Source: Helicobacter anseris (GTDB lineage Bacteria > Campylobacterota > Campylobacteria > Campylobacterales > Helicobacteraceae). Taken from it: a stretch of DNA of 64,000 bases. The notes beneath the pieces are model-generated. The model had not been told where the DNA came from, ran no database searches, and was given only the letters and a program-made list of their open reading frames with translations. Shown one piece after another: positions 45,929 through 55,435 of the stretch. Where the stretch lies: assembly GCF_003364335.1 (NCBI RefSeq), contig NZ_NXLX01000004.1, positions 28,333-92,332 of the forward strand, read 5' to 3'. Numbering within the stretch: position 1 is the stretch's first letter; each line of letters begins with the position of its first letter. Both the position numbers and the translations under genes were made by a program.

Positions 45929-48136
45929 ATGACAGAACTTGTATTTCATATTAGGGGAATGAGTTGTGTGGCTTGTTCCTCTGGTATTGAGCGTGCATTA
46001 AAAAGAAAAAATGGTGTAGTTAAGATAGAAGTAAATCTTATTAGCTCTAGTGCACAGATTATCTTTGATGAAACTCTTATTACACAAGAAGAAATTTTTG
46101 GCCTTATTGAAAAATTAGGTTATCAAATCGATTTTAAAACAAAACAAAATGAAAATAATTTTTTTGAAATTTTAGAAAATAAAATACTTACACCAAAAAT
46201 TAGAATATCTCTAGCAGCGGTTTGTAGCATACTTGTTTTGTATATGGGTATGTTTGGTATGCTGTATCCAAATTATCTTCCAAATTTTTTATTAGATATG
46301 AAAATAAATGCTTCGTTGCAATGTTTTTTGACTTTGATTGTGATGCATATAGGAAGAAAATTTTATTTTAGTGGTTTTAAGGCATTGATTCATAAAATGC
46401 CAAATATGGATTCTTTGGTTGCTATTGGAAGCGGAGTGTCTTTTATTTATAGTTTTGTTATTTATATTCAAATTTTACTTGCAAAAAGTTGCACTCATCA
46501 TCAAGAGCTCTATTTTGAAAGTGTTTGTTTGATTTTGACCTTTGTCTTGCTTGGCAAAATGATAGAAAAATACTCCAAAGATAAAGCCTTGGAGGCATTA
46601 GATGGGTTATCAGTTTTTTATAAAAATAAGGTCTTGAAGTTTATAGATGGAGATTTTAAAGAAGTTGGCATTAAGGAATTGCTTGTTGGAGATAGAGTAA
46701 GGGTATTGCCAGGAGAATTTGTCCCTGTTGATGGTGAGATTATTGATGGATGTAGTAGTATTGATGAATCTATGCTAACTGGAGAGAGTATTCCTGTGGT
46801 GAAGAAGAAAGGAGATATAGTTTTTGGTGGTAGTGTTAATGTCGAACAGATGTTTGAGATGATTGTGCAAAAAGAATATGCAAAAAGCACAATGACACAA
46901 ATTGTAAATCTTGTCCATACAGCACAAAATACAAAAGCTCCTATTGCAAAATTTGCAGATACTATTTCTGGTTTTTTTGTGCCTTCTGTGATTATTTTAG
47001 CATTGATTGCAGGAAGTTTTTGGTGGTTTTATCAAGGCGATATTGTATTTGCAATGAAAATTTTTGTAAGCATTCTTGTGGTATCTTGTCCTTGTGCTCT
47101 TGGGCTAGCAACGCCTATGGCAATATTAGTTGGAACTTTGAGAGGAATGCAAAATGGGATTTTATTTAAAAATGCTGAAGCTTTAGAATCTGTCAATCAA
47201 GTAAATTGTGTGATTTTTGATAAAACAGGAACGTTAACACAAGGTAATATAAGTGTCGTGGATATCAAAAGCTTGAGAGATGATATCACTAAAGAAGAGA
47301 TTCTCTCACTCGCAGCGAGTTTAGAAGTGGGGAGCAATCATCCTATTGCTAAGGCAATTTTGAAGTATGCAAAAGATAAAAAAATAGATTTAAAAGCTGC
47401 TAATAATTTTTGCAATATAGTGGGTAATGGTGTGAGTGCTGATATCAAAGGTAAAACTTATAAAATTAAAAACTCAAATTTTTTAAAACAATATGATAAT
47501 TTTGAAGGAATGGGAGTTGGGTTATATGAGGTTTTTCAAGATCAGGAACAAGAAATAGGATGTATTTGTTTACAGGATTTAATTCGTAAGGAATCGAAAC
47601 AGTGCATTGCATATCTTAGAGACTTAAAAAAGAAGACATTGATTTTGAGTGGGGATCGTAGAGATTGTGTTAAAAAAATTGCTGATGACTTAGATATAGA
47701 TGAATTTTATTTTGGATTAAAGCCAGAAGATAAACTTTCATTTATAGAAAAACTTAAAGCCAAAAAAAATAAGGTAATGATGGTGGGTGATGGGTTAAAC
47801 GATGCACCTGCTTTAGCATTAGCGGATATTTCTTTGGCAATGGGTGATGGTAGTGATTTAAGTAAAGACAAATCAGATATTGTGATTTTAAATAATAATA
47901 TTTTAAATGTGGCAAATGCAATGAGATTAAGCAGGGAAGTTTTGATCAATATTAAGCAGAATTTATTTTTGGCATTTTTTTATAATATAATTGCTATTGG
48001 ATTTGCCTGTGGATTTGGATATGCATTTGGTATTGTATTAGATCCTATGATTGCAGCTTTTGCTATGAGTTGCAGTAGTGTATGTGTAGTATTAAATGCA
48101 CAGAGATTATATTTTTTTAGATTTTTGAAAGAATAA
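45929..48136 (+). CDS. copA: Copper-exporting P1B-type ATPase
   Basis: Pumps Cu(I) out of the cytoplasm. The 735-residue protein has one N-terminal heavy-metal domain with C13-x-x-C16, eight membrane helices, TGES at 284-287, the transport motif CPC at 387-389, the phosphorylated D431 in DKTGT and [11 protein letters not shown] near the end. It is followed by the copper chaperone gene copP, 14 bases on. Confidence 0.95.
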   Translation: MTELVFHIRGMSCVACSSGIERALKRKNGVVKIEVNLISSSAQIIFDETLITQEEIFGLIEKLGYQIDFKTKQNENNFFEILENKILTPKIRISLAAVCSILVLYMGMFGMLYPNYLPNFLLDMKINASLQCFLTLIVMHIGRKFYFSGFKALIHKMPNMDSLVAIGSGVSFIYSFVIYIQILLAKSCTHHQELYFESVCLILTFVLLGKMIEKYSKDKALEALDGLSVFYKNKVLKFIDGDFKEVGIKELLVGDRVRVLPGEFVPVDGEIIDGCSSIDESMLTGESIPVVKKKGDIVFGGSVNVEQMFEMIVQKEYAKSTMTQIVNLVHTAQNTKAPIAKFADTISGFFVPSVIILALIAGSFWWFYQGDIVFAMKIFVSILVVSCPCALGLATPMAILVGTLRGMQNGILFKNAEALESVNQVNCVIFDKTGTLTQGNISVVDIKSLRDDITKEEILSLAASLEVGSNHPIAKAILKYAKDKKIDLKAANNFCNIVGNGVSADIKGKTYKIKNSNFLKQYDNFEGMGVGLYEVFQDQEQEIGCICLQDLIRKESKQCIAYLRDLKKKTLILSGDRRDCVKKIADDLDIDEFYFGLKPEDKLSFIEKLKAKKNKVMMVGDGLNDAPALALADISLAMGDGSDLSKDKSDIVILNNNILNVANAMRLSREVLINIKQNLFLAFFYNIIAIGFACGFGYAFGIVLDPMIAAFAMSCSSVCVVLNAQRLYFFRFLKE

Positions 48137-48150
48137 AATAAGGAGAAAAA

Positions 48151-48354
48151 ATGGAAGCTTTATTTCAAGTGAAGGGTATGAAGTGTCAAGGGTGTGTAGA
48201 TAAACTTGAAAAGTTTATTGGGGAATTAGATGGCGTGGAATTGATTGATGTGGATTTAAAAAATCATAGTGTAAAGGTGGTTTTTGATGAAAAACTTACT
48301 AAAAATATGATTCAAGAAGCAATTTTAGATAGTGGATTTGAAGTTGTGGGATGA
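48151..48354 (+). CDS. copP: Copper-binding chaperone
   Basis: A 67-residue heavy-metal-associated domain with the Cu(I) site MKCQGC (C11 and C14, in a loop preceded by VKG). It would hand copper to CopA, the adjacent upstream gene. AAGGAG lies 6 bases before the start. It overlaps the ABC exporter gene by 4 bases. Confidence 0.93.
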   Translation: MEALFQVKGMKCQGCVDKLEKFIGELDGVELIDVDLKNHSVKVVFDEKLTKNMIQEAILDSGFEVVG

Positions 48355-49997
48355 AAATATTTTATCAGCGTTTCTGGGGATATATCAAAGAATATAAAAT
48401 ATTTTTCTTAATAGCTGTCTTTGGTGCAGTGCTTAGCGGGATTTGCACTGCTTGGACAGCACATTTGGTAAAACCTACTCTTGATGATATCTTTATCAAT
48501 AAAGATTCTTTTATGCTTGTATTAGTGCCTATACTTGTGATACTTTCTTTTTTAGGAAAGGGTGTGGGTATTTTATTGCAGACTTATTTTATGAATTATA
48601 TCGGGTTGGATATTATTAAAAGAATCCGCAATCAAATGCTTGAAAAGATGCTTGAAATGGAAATGGGATTTTTTAATTCTATGAGAAGTGGAGAGCTTAT
48701 TTCAAGAATTACCAATGATATTGGCTTGATTAGAATGGCTGTGTCAAATTACTTTGCACAAGCCATTCAAGAGGTTTTAACAGCAATCGCATTGATAGTA
48801 GTTGTGATTAGTAATAGTCCAAAACTTGCTGTGATTGGATTGGTGATTATGCCTTTGGCAATTTATCCTCTAAGTCTTATTATTAAAAAAATAAAAAATA
48901 TTGCAAGGAAAAATCAAGAAAAAAATTCAGATATCACTTCTAAACTTACAGAAATTTTTAATAATGTAGAAATTATCAAAACAAATAATGGAGAAAAAAT
49001 TGAGGCAAAGAATTTTGCACAACAAAATGAACATTTTTTCAAATTAGGATTAAAGAGTGCATTTTTAAATCAATTAAATAGCCCTATAATGGAATTTTTG
49101 GGAGCTATTGCAATTGGTTTGATTATTTTTTTAGGAGGCAATGAAGTAATTAAAGGTAATTTAAAACCTGGAGAATTCTTTTCTTTTATGACTGCTTTGT
49201 TTATGCTTTATTCTCCTATAAAAAAATTAGTCAATATGTTCTCTTCAGCTCAAGAGGCAGTCGTGGCTAGTGATAGAATCTTTGAGATTTTAAATCGTAA
49301 GCCTCTTATTGTTGATGGAAAGATAGATTTTGAAGAAGATATTGTAAGTTTGCAAATACAAAATGTAAGTCTTGTTTATGAGAAAAAGTTAGCTTTAAAT
49401 AGGGTAAATATGGATTTAAAAATGAATGACATTGTTGCTTTTGTAGGAAAAAGTGGCGGTGGGAAAAGTAGTTTGGTAAATCTAATTTTAAGACTTTATG
49501 ATTGCACAGAGGGGAGGATATGTCTTAATCATCAAGATATTAAAGACTTTACGCAATATAGCCTTCGAGAAAAAATTGCTGTTGTAACACAGCGTATTTT
49601 TATTTTTAATGATAGTGTATTGGCAAATGTTGCTTATGGAAGTGTAGTGGATGAACAAAAGGTAATAGAAGCTTTAAAAAAGGCTGATGCTTGGGATTTT
49701 GTTGAAAGGTTAGATAGTGGTATTTATACAATATTGGATGAGTTTGGGACAAATCTAAGCGGAGGGCAAAGACAAAGAATTGCCATAGCAAGGGCAATTT
49801 ATAAGAACTCACAAATTTTAATTTTAGATGAAGCAACCTCTGCGCTAGATAGTAAAACCGAAGAATCTATCAAAGATACAATTGCAAAAATTGCTAAAAA
49901 TAAAATAGTGATTTTAGTAGCTCATAGACCTAGCACAATTGAACTGGCAAATAAAATCTATCATTTTGAAGAAGGGGTTATTACTCAAGAGAAGTAA
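48351..49997 (+). CDS. MsbA-like ABC exporter
   Basis: A 548-residue half-transporter. It has six membrane helices (about 15-285), then a nucleotide-binding domain with Walker A GKSGGGKSS, Q loop VVTQRIF, signature LSGGQRQRIA, Walker B ILILDEATSALD and the switch His in VAHRPST. It is slightly short for MsbA (about 580). Flipping of lipid A or drug export are both plausible; the position after copP resembles the gene called msbA in H. pylori, from memory. Confidence 0.82.
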   Translation: MKIFYQRFWGYIKEYKIFFLIAVFGAVLSGICTAWTAHLVKPTLDDIFINKDSFMLVLVPILVILSFLGKGVGILLQTYFMNYIGLDIIKRIRNQMLEKMLEMEMGFFNSMRSGELISRITNDIGLIRMAVSNYFAQAIQEVLTAIALIVVVISNSPKLAVIGLVIMPLAIYPLSLIIKKIKNIARKNQEKNSDITSKLTEIFNNVEIIKTNNGEKIEAKNFAQQNEHFFKLGLKSAFLNQLNSPIMEFLGAIAIGLIIFLGGNEVIKGNLKPGEFFSFMTALFMLYSPIKKLVNMFSSAQEAVVASDRIFEILNRKPLIVDGKIDFEEDIVSLQIQNVSLVYEKKLALNRVNMDLKMNDIVAFVGKSGGGKSSLVNLILRLYDCTEGRICLNHQDIKDFTQYSLREKIAVVTQRIFIFNDSVLANVAYGSVVDEQKVIEALKKADAWDFVERLDSGIYTILDEFGTNLSGGQRQRIAIARAIYKNSQILILDEATSALDSKTEESIKDTIAKIAKNKIVILVAHRPSTIELANKIYHFEEGVITQEK

Positions 49998-50013
49998 GTA
50001 AAAAGTATAGTGA

Positions 50014-50090
<77 letters not shown>

Positions 50091-50113
50091 ATGAATATTT
50101 TGTATTTTAATTG

Positions 50114-50188
50114 TGGCTGGGGTAAAAGGATTCGAACCTCTGAATGGCTGGACCAAAACCAGCTGCCTTACCGCTTGGCGATACCCCA
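50114..50188 (-). tRNA. tRNA-Gln (TTG)
   Basis: Acceptor TGGGGTA/TACCCCA, anticodon arm GCTGG-TTTTGGT-CCAGC and encoded CCA. The anticodon TTG reads CAA and CAG. It is 23 bases upstream of the initiator tRNA on the same strand, so both are probably processed from one transcript. Confidence 0.95.
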
Positions 50189-50317
50189 ATAAAATAACGA
50201 AGTATTTTTTAAAGAAGCGTATTATATTGTTTTTTGTTTTTATTGTCAATAGAATTTAAAAAATAGATGATTAAAAATCCTATTGTATAATTTTTGGGTT
50301 TTAAAAAAGGGGTTAGA

Positions 50318-51346
50318 ATGATTAAAAGAGTGAGAGAAGTTATTGAAGCATATAGAAATGGCGAGATGATTATTGTAATGGATGATGAAGATAGAGAAAA
50401 TGAGGGAGATTTAGTTTTAGCTGGGATTTTTAGCACACCAGAGAAGATAAATTTTATGGCTCAAGAGGCTAGGGGCTTGATATGTGTATCTATTACAAAA
50501 GAATTGGCACAAAAATTTGATTTACCCCCAATGGTAGCACATAATGATTCAAATCACGAAACAGCCTTTACTGTTTCAATCGATGCAAGAGAAGCTAAGA
50601 CTGGGATTTCTGCGTTTGAAAGAGATATGACTATACGGTTGATGTGTGATGAAAATACAACCCCAAAAGATTTTGTTAGACCCGGACATATTTTTCCATT
50701 GATAGCAAAAGAGGGTGGAGTTTTAGTGCGAACGGGACATACTGAGGCAAGTGTGGATTTATGTAAAATAGCAGGTTTAAAGCCAGTAAGTGTAATTTGT
50801 GAAATCATGAAAGAAGATGGTTCTATGGCTAGAAGGGGTGACAAATTTTTGCTTGATTTTGCAAAAAAACATCAATTAAAAATCCTTTATGTTTCAGATT
50901 TAGTAGCATATAGAATCCAAAATGAAAATCTCTTAAATCTTATTTCAAAACAAAAATCAAATCTTTTGAATTTTGATGGCATAGAGTATATTTTTGAAGA
51001 TCATCTAAAACGCAAACATATCGTTTTTGAATTTGAGAATAAGAATGATAAGGCGCCACCACTAGTTCGATTTCATATTGTAAAAAGTGATTATGAATTA
51101 TTGAGTAATAAAGAAGGATATGATGTTTTATTGAAATCTATTTCAAAACTTAAAGAAAATGGAGGTTATATAATTTTTCTCCAAGATAATGGAAGCAAGG
51201 ATGAGGTAGTCAAAAACTTTGGTATCGGAGCACAAATCTTAAAGCGCCTGCAAATTGAGGAATTTCAACTCATTAGCAATTCTCATAAAGAATATAATGC
51301 ACTTGGTGGTTTTGATTTAAAAATCAGCAATACAATAGAAGTTTAG
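50318..51346 (+). CDS. ribB: DHBP synthase with degenerate GTP cyclohydrolase II domain
   Basis: Riboflavin synthesis: the N-terminal domain (about 1-200) makes 3,4-dihydroxy-2-butanone 4-phosphate and is intact, with DDEDRENEGDL, the central FVRPGHIFPL and GHTEASVDLCKIAG. The C-terminal domain (about 205-342) has the length and fold pattern of GTP cyclohydrolase II but lacks the three zinc cysteines and the HSECLTGD motif, so it should be inactive. ATG 50318 follows AAAGGGG by 5 bases; the frame runs open to 50294 without a better start. Confidence 0.88.
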   Translation: MIKRVREVIEAYRNGEMIIVMDDEDRENEGDLVLAGIFSTPEKINFMAQEARGLICVSITKELAQKFDLPPMVAHNDSNHETAFTVSIDAREAKTGISAFERDMTIRLMCDENTTPKDFVRPGHIFPLIAKEGGVLVRTGHTEASVDLCKIAGLKPVSVICEIMKEDGSMARRGDKFLLDFAKKHQLKILYVSDLVAYRIQNENLLNLISKQKSNLLNFDGIEYIFEDHLKRKHIVFEFENKNDKAPPLVRFHIVKSDYELLSNKEGYDVLLKSISKLKENGGYIIFLQDNGSKDEVVKNFGIGAQILKRLQIEEFQLISNSHKEYNALGGFDLKISNTIEV

Positions 51347-51348
51347 TC

Positions 51349-52062
51349 TTATTTTTTTGCGATAATTGTTCCAAAATTTACCCATTTAAATAGAACTTCG
51401 ATATGTTTAAAACCAGCATTTTTAAGCATATCAATATTTTCTTCAAGACTATAGGGTATAAGAACATTTTCTAGCGCCTCGCGTTTTTTTGTAATTTCAC
51501 TTTTGCTATATCCTTGCTCTTCTTTAAATTGATAATAGCGTTCAATCATCTGCTTATCAAGAGTTTTGTCTATACTTGCCATTTTTTCACTCATTATAAA
51601 AATACCTTGAGGGTTTAATGCATGAAAGATTTTTTGGATAAATTTTTCTCTTTGTATGGGTCTTATAAATTGAATGGTATAATGTGCTGTAATGACATCG
51701 CATTGCTCAAAACAAGAAAATAAAAAATCTTCATATAAGAAATCAATTTCAAGATTATAAGCCAAGTTTTTTTGTCTTGCTCTATCAATCATTGCTTGAG
51801 AATTATCAATACCAGTTAGTGAAGCTTTATGTAGAATTTTTTGAGATAATTTGATGAGAAAATTTCCAGTAGAGCTACCCAAATCATATATTTTTGGTAG
51901 CTTTGTAGCATTGATATGTTTTAAGATAAAATCTATGCTTAAATTTAAAGCCACATCATAAAAAGGAATAGAGCGTATGAGCATATCATCAAAGACACTT
52001 GCTACCTTTTCATCAAATTCAAATTGTTTTTCTTGTGTTTCTAAAAAAATTCTATCTTGCAT
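51349..52062 (-). CDS. cmoA: Carboxy-S-adenosyl-L-methionine synthase
   Basis: Makes carboxy-SAM from SAM and prephenate for the 5-oxyacetyluridine modification at tRNA position 34. The 237-residue Rossmann protein has DEKVASVFDDMLIRSIPFYD at 17-36, typical of CmoA, and YDLGSSTGNF as the SAM loop. It lies downstream of, and overlaps by 11 bases, the MFS gene. The partner cmoB is not in this window. Confidence 0.9.
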   Translation of the reverse strand: MQDRIFLETQEKQFEFDEKVASVFDDMLIRSIPFYDVALNLSIDFILKHINATKLPKIYDLGSSTGNFLIKLSQKILHKASLTGIDNSQAMIDRARQKNLAYNLEIDFLYEDFLFSCFEQCDVITAHYTIQFIRPIQREKFIQKIFHALNPQGIFIMSEKMASIDKTLDKQMIERYYQFKEEQGYSKSEITKKREALENVLIPYSLEENIDMLKNAGFKHIEVLFKWVNFGTIIAKK

Positions 52063-53254
52063 TGTTTATAACTTTGTTGTGAAAATATAAAAATATTAAA
52101 GCAATTAGATAGATAAAAATAGCTACTATAATTAGCATTTCTATCAATCCTATGTGATGCACAATTGCTTGTGTGATAAGAGGGGAAATAAATTGCCCCA
52201 TAAACATAGAACTTGCCAAGAATCCATAAGCCCTAGGTCTTTCCTTATTGCTTGCTAGGTTAAAGAGCCAGGTGCTATTATTTACTGTCAAAAAACCAAG
52301 GCTTAGCCCTAAAAATGTAAAACCACAAAGAATGCTAGCATAATTATGTAAAAGTCCAATAATTGCAAAACCACTACCTAATAAGCTAAGCGCAATAAAA
52401 AATATTTCATATATGTTGAGATGCTTGCGTATTTTATGATAGAGTAGGGAGCCTATTGCCATTGCAATGGATGCTACTGCCATAGATATACCAATACTAG
52501 ATTGTTGCATATGTAAATATTGAATCATAAAAAAAGGAATCTGAGTTGGAGCAATATAAAAACATCCCATGCAAATGATTCCTAGAATATAAACAGGGAT
52601 AAATTTTTTAAAATTAAATTTTTCTTCAGAGTTATTTTGATGTAAATGTTGAGATTGAAGTGGTTCAAAAAGCTCAATACTAGCAAAAAATAAGATAGCA
52701 AATCCAAGTAGATAGACTAAAAAGGGATATCTCCAATCTAAATTTGCCAAAAAACCTCCCAATATAAGAAATATTGCTCCGCCAAAAGCCATGAAAAATG
52801 ATTGTGTAGCAAGAGCTTTTTCCCTTCTTGCACCAGTATAATAATCTGATAATAAGACGCCAACTCCAGTCATAAGAAAGGCTGTGGCAATTCCAAGAAT
52901 CGCCCTTGAGATAAGCAATAAATAAAGATTATCAAGCAAAAATCCTAAACTACCAGCAATGCACCAAACAATAAGTGCTGTATATATGATTTTTAATCTT
53001 GAGAATTTCTCATATAAGAATCCTGCAATAGGAGAAAAAAACATAATAAAGAGTGCCGGAAGTGTTAAAATAAGCTTGGATAGGGTTTCTATAGGAGTGC
53101 CGATATAAGAAAAGTGATTTTGCAATGCAGGCAGTGAGGGAGCAATGATAGTGCTCCCTAAAACCGTTGTTCCTGCTATCATAAATAAAGCAGTTTTAAA
53201 ACTTTTTTTATCAGTAAATTCTAAAAATAGAGTCTCATAATTTTTGTTTTGCAT
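52052..53254 (-). CDS. MFS transporter
   Basis: A 400-residue inner-membrane protein with twelve predicted helices and the loop 2-3 motif GFLYEKFSRLK characteristic of the major facilitator superfamily. It starts in a fashion similar to Bcr/CflA- or arabinose-efflux-like drug exporters. It overlaps cmoA, though no functional link is evident. The substrate is not predictable. Confidence 0.85.
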   Translation of the reverse strand: MQNKNYETLFLEFTDKKSFKTALFMIAGTTVLGSTIIAPSLPALQNHFSYIGTPIETLSKLILTLPALFIMFFSPIAGFLYEKFSRLKIIYTALIVWCIAGSLGFLLDNLYLLLISRAILGIATAFLMTGVGVLLSDYYTGARREKALATQSFFMAFGGAIFLILGGFLANLDWRYPFLVYLLGFAILFFASIELFEPLQSQHLHQNNSEEKFNFKKFIPVYILGIICMGCFYIAPTQIPFFMIQYLHMQQSSIGISMAVASIAMAIGSLLYHKIRKHLNIYEIFFIALSLLGSGFAIIGLLHNYASILCGFTFLGLSLGFLTVNNSTWLFNLASNKERPRAYGFLASSMFMGQFISPLITQAIVHHIGLIEMLIIVAIFIYLIALIFLYFHNKVINNAR

Positions 53255-53337
53255 ATTTCAAATTATCCTAGAAAGATGATTCTTAATTATAGATAATTGT
53301 ATATGCAACTAAGTAAATAAAATCTCTTTAAAAAATA

Positions 53338-53976
53338 TTATTTACCTCTTACAAACTCATTGATATAAAATCTCACAGAATTCATACCCTCTTTTTTTGC
53401 CCACTCATAAGCTTGAGATACAAAATTCCAGTTAATGTGTTGATAAAATTTTTCTAGATAAGCTGCTCTAGCATTTTTGTGATCTACATAATAAGCATGT
53501 TCCCACACATCTACTACTAATAATGGAACCTTATTGTTTGTGATAGGGGTTTGCGCATTGCTTGTTTGGACAATTTCTAATTTCTTGCTTGCAATATCAA
53601 AAACAAGCCAGCACCATCCAGAACCAAAGAGAGTTGTTGCACTTGAGAGGAATTTCTCTTTAAAAGCTTCAAGAGAATCAAAATTTTCTTTTAATGCATT
53701 TGATAATTCATCACTCATTGCATTTGTTTGTGGTGCAATACAATCCCAATAAAAATCGTGATTATAAACTTGTGCAGCATTGTTAAAAAGCCCACCACTT
53801 GATTTTGTGATAATGTCAAATAAATCACTATTTGCAAATTCTGTATCTTTAATAAGGTTGTTAAGGTTATTTACATAAGTTTGGTGATGTTTTCCATAAT
53901 GATAGTCAAAAGTTACAGGACTTAAAAAATCATTCATAGAATCTTTTTCATAAGGTAGTTTTCTTAATTCAAACAT
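53338..53976 (-). CDS. sodB: Superoxide dismutase (Fe)
   Basis: Cytoplasmic dismutation of superoxide. The 212-residue protein has metal ligands H26, H73, D156 and H160 (DVWEHAYYVDH), and the residues AQTP and GSGWCWLVF fit the iron type. AGGAG lies 5 bases before the ATG. It is divergent from the phase-variable glycosyltransferase across a 115-base gap that must hold both promoters. Confidence 0.95.
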   Translation of the reverse strand: MFELRKLPYEKDSMNDFLSPVTFDYHYGKHHQTYVNNLNNLIKDTEFANSDLFDIITKSSGGLFNNAAQVYNHDFYWDCIAPQTNAMSDELSNALKENFDSLEAFKEKFLSSATTLFGSGWCWLVFDIASKKLEIVQTSNAQTPITNNKVPLLVVDVWEHAYYVDHKNARAAYLEKFYQHINWNFVSQAYEWAKKEGMNSVRFYINEFVRGK

Positions 53977-54091
53977 TTTTGTCTCCTAAAATAAAAATAT
54001 CTATAATTTTGTCTTTAAAATATTTAGACTTTAAAATTGTATCAAAATAGGATATGCTTCAGGCAATGAAAGATTTTTTATGGAGTATAAA

Positions 54092-54995
54092 ATGCAACAA
54101 TTTTTAATCACTTTTATTAAAAATTCCCCCCCCCCCCTTAAAAAGAATTATAAAGAGGGGGTATTTCTTTTTTAATAATCTTTTATTTTATTGGTATAGA
54201 AAAAAAATTAATAATCCCACACATCCAAAAAGTCCGCTAAACCCTTGGGCTTTTATTCGTGTTTGCAATGAAAAAGATACACTCGAGCAAAGTTTAAATT
54301 CTATCGTTGGTGCAATCTCTAGAGGTATCATTGTTTATAATGAATGTGATGATGGAAGCGATGAGATTATTAAAAAATTTTGCGCCAAACATAAGGGATT
54401 TATTTATGCAGAATATCCTTATAAAGTTGCAAGAGTAAGGCATTATGAAGGTGAGTTGAAAACTAAAAAAAGCTTAGGAGATTATTATAATTTTGCCTTA
54501 AGCTTTATTCCTCAAAATGAATGGCTTATCAAGATTGATACAGATCAGATTTATGATGCTAAAAAACTCAAAGAGAGTTTTAATTTAATAAAACATCAAA
54601 ATGATATTGTGTTTTATTTTAGAATAAATTTGCATATTTTTGATCAAAGAATCTACCTTCAAAAAGATTCTCCAATTTTTGACCCAAAAGATCATTGGTT
54701 GATTTGTAATCAAAGATTATTTTTTGTAGATAGCATTCAGTGGGAGAAAGATAATGAAGTTTTTTATTGGGAATCTTTATGTATCCCATTTGTGTATAGG
54801 GGATTTGATGCAAGATTAAATACTTGGCATTTTCCTCTATTGAAATCTAGCAGAAGAGAAGGAGCAAAAATTCAAGATTTTATTCCGCTAAAAAATTACA
54901 AGGAGATAATTTCTCAAGAGTATTTAGATAAAATTGATGAAGATATGCTTGATGAACAAAGGATTTTAAACTTTTTTGACAAAAAAGGGTTATGA
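54092..54995 (+). CDS. CgtA-like glycosyltransferase, phase-variable and OFF in this sequence
   Basis: Predicted beta-1,4-N-acetylgalactosaminyltransferase type LPS/LOS glycosyltransferase. Read with one C fewer in the tract at 54126-54137, the gene is 300 codons long; as sequenced, translation from ATG 54092 stops at 54173. The restored product runs on through HPKSPLNPWAFIRV, a segment I remember from Campylobacter CgtA, and the DxD metal site in WLIKIDTDQIYDAKK. GGAG lies 6 bases before ATG 54092; ATG 54080 is a weaker alternative. The downstream frame is intact to 54995, so this is a switch, not decay. Confidence 0.82.
54126..54137 (+). repeat. C12 homopolymer, phase-variation switch
   Basis: Twelve consecutive C residues lie 34 bases into the glycosyltransferase gene. 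Frame counting: 12 C gives a 27-residue truncated peptide; 11, 8 or 14 C joins the start codon to the 300-codon frame. It is by far the longest G/C homopolymer in the window (next: seven). Confidence 0.92.
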
Positions 54996-55021
54996 TAGGA
55001 GTATTTAATTTGAGGTAGTTA

Positions 55022-55435
55022 ATGGTTTTAAATAAAACGCAAAAATATGCAGTGAAAATAATCTTTTATCTAGCAAAACAAAATTATGAGATGTGTTCTG
55101 CTACAAAAATACATCAAGAATTAAATATCCCTTACAAATATCTCACAAGATTGCTCACTAGATTGTCAAAGGATAATATTTTAAGTGTTCATAAAGGTAG
55201 GGATGGTGGTTTTGTCTTACAAAAAAAACTTAATGAGATTTTTTTGAGTGAAATTATTGAATGTGTGAGTGATGAGGATGTTGGATTTAATACCTGTATT
55301 TTAAATGATGAAGTTTGCAATAGAGAATCTCCCTGCACTTTGCACCAAAAATGGAGCGATATTCGCAGGGATATCAATACCTTCTTTCAAAAAACCTCTT
55401 TAGAGGATTTGCAAGAAGAAGGTATATTTCATTAA
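55022..55435 (+). CDS. Rrf2-family Fe-S regulator, NsrR-like
   Basis: A 137-residue Rrf2 protein. A winged helix (about 10-65; ATKIHQELNIPYKYLTRLL and the wing GRDGGFVL) is followed by the cluster cysteines C92, C99 and C105. Such proteins sense nitric oxide or iron-sulfur status. Its stop codon overlaps the stop codon of the convergent nitric oxide reductase gene, so NO sensing in the manner of NsrR is the best guess. It starts 27 bases after the glycosyltransferase. Confidence 0.82.
   Translation: MVLNKTQKYAVKIIFYLAKQNYEMCSATKIHQELNIPYKYLTRLLTRLSKDNILSVHKGRDGGFVLQKKLNEIFLSEIIECVSDEDVGFNTCILNDEVCNRESPCTLHQKWSDIRRDINTFFQKTSLEDLQEEGIFH

Noticed and set aside
54456..54995. A stand-alone 179-codon gene beginning at an internal ATG
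   Set aside because: The same frame extends upstream with CgtA-like sequence to the C12 tract; this is the 3' part of the phase-variable glycosyltransferase.
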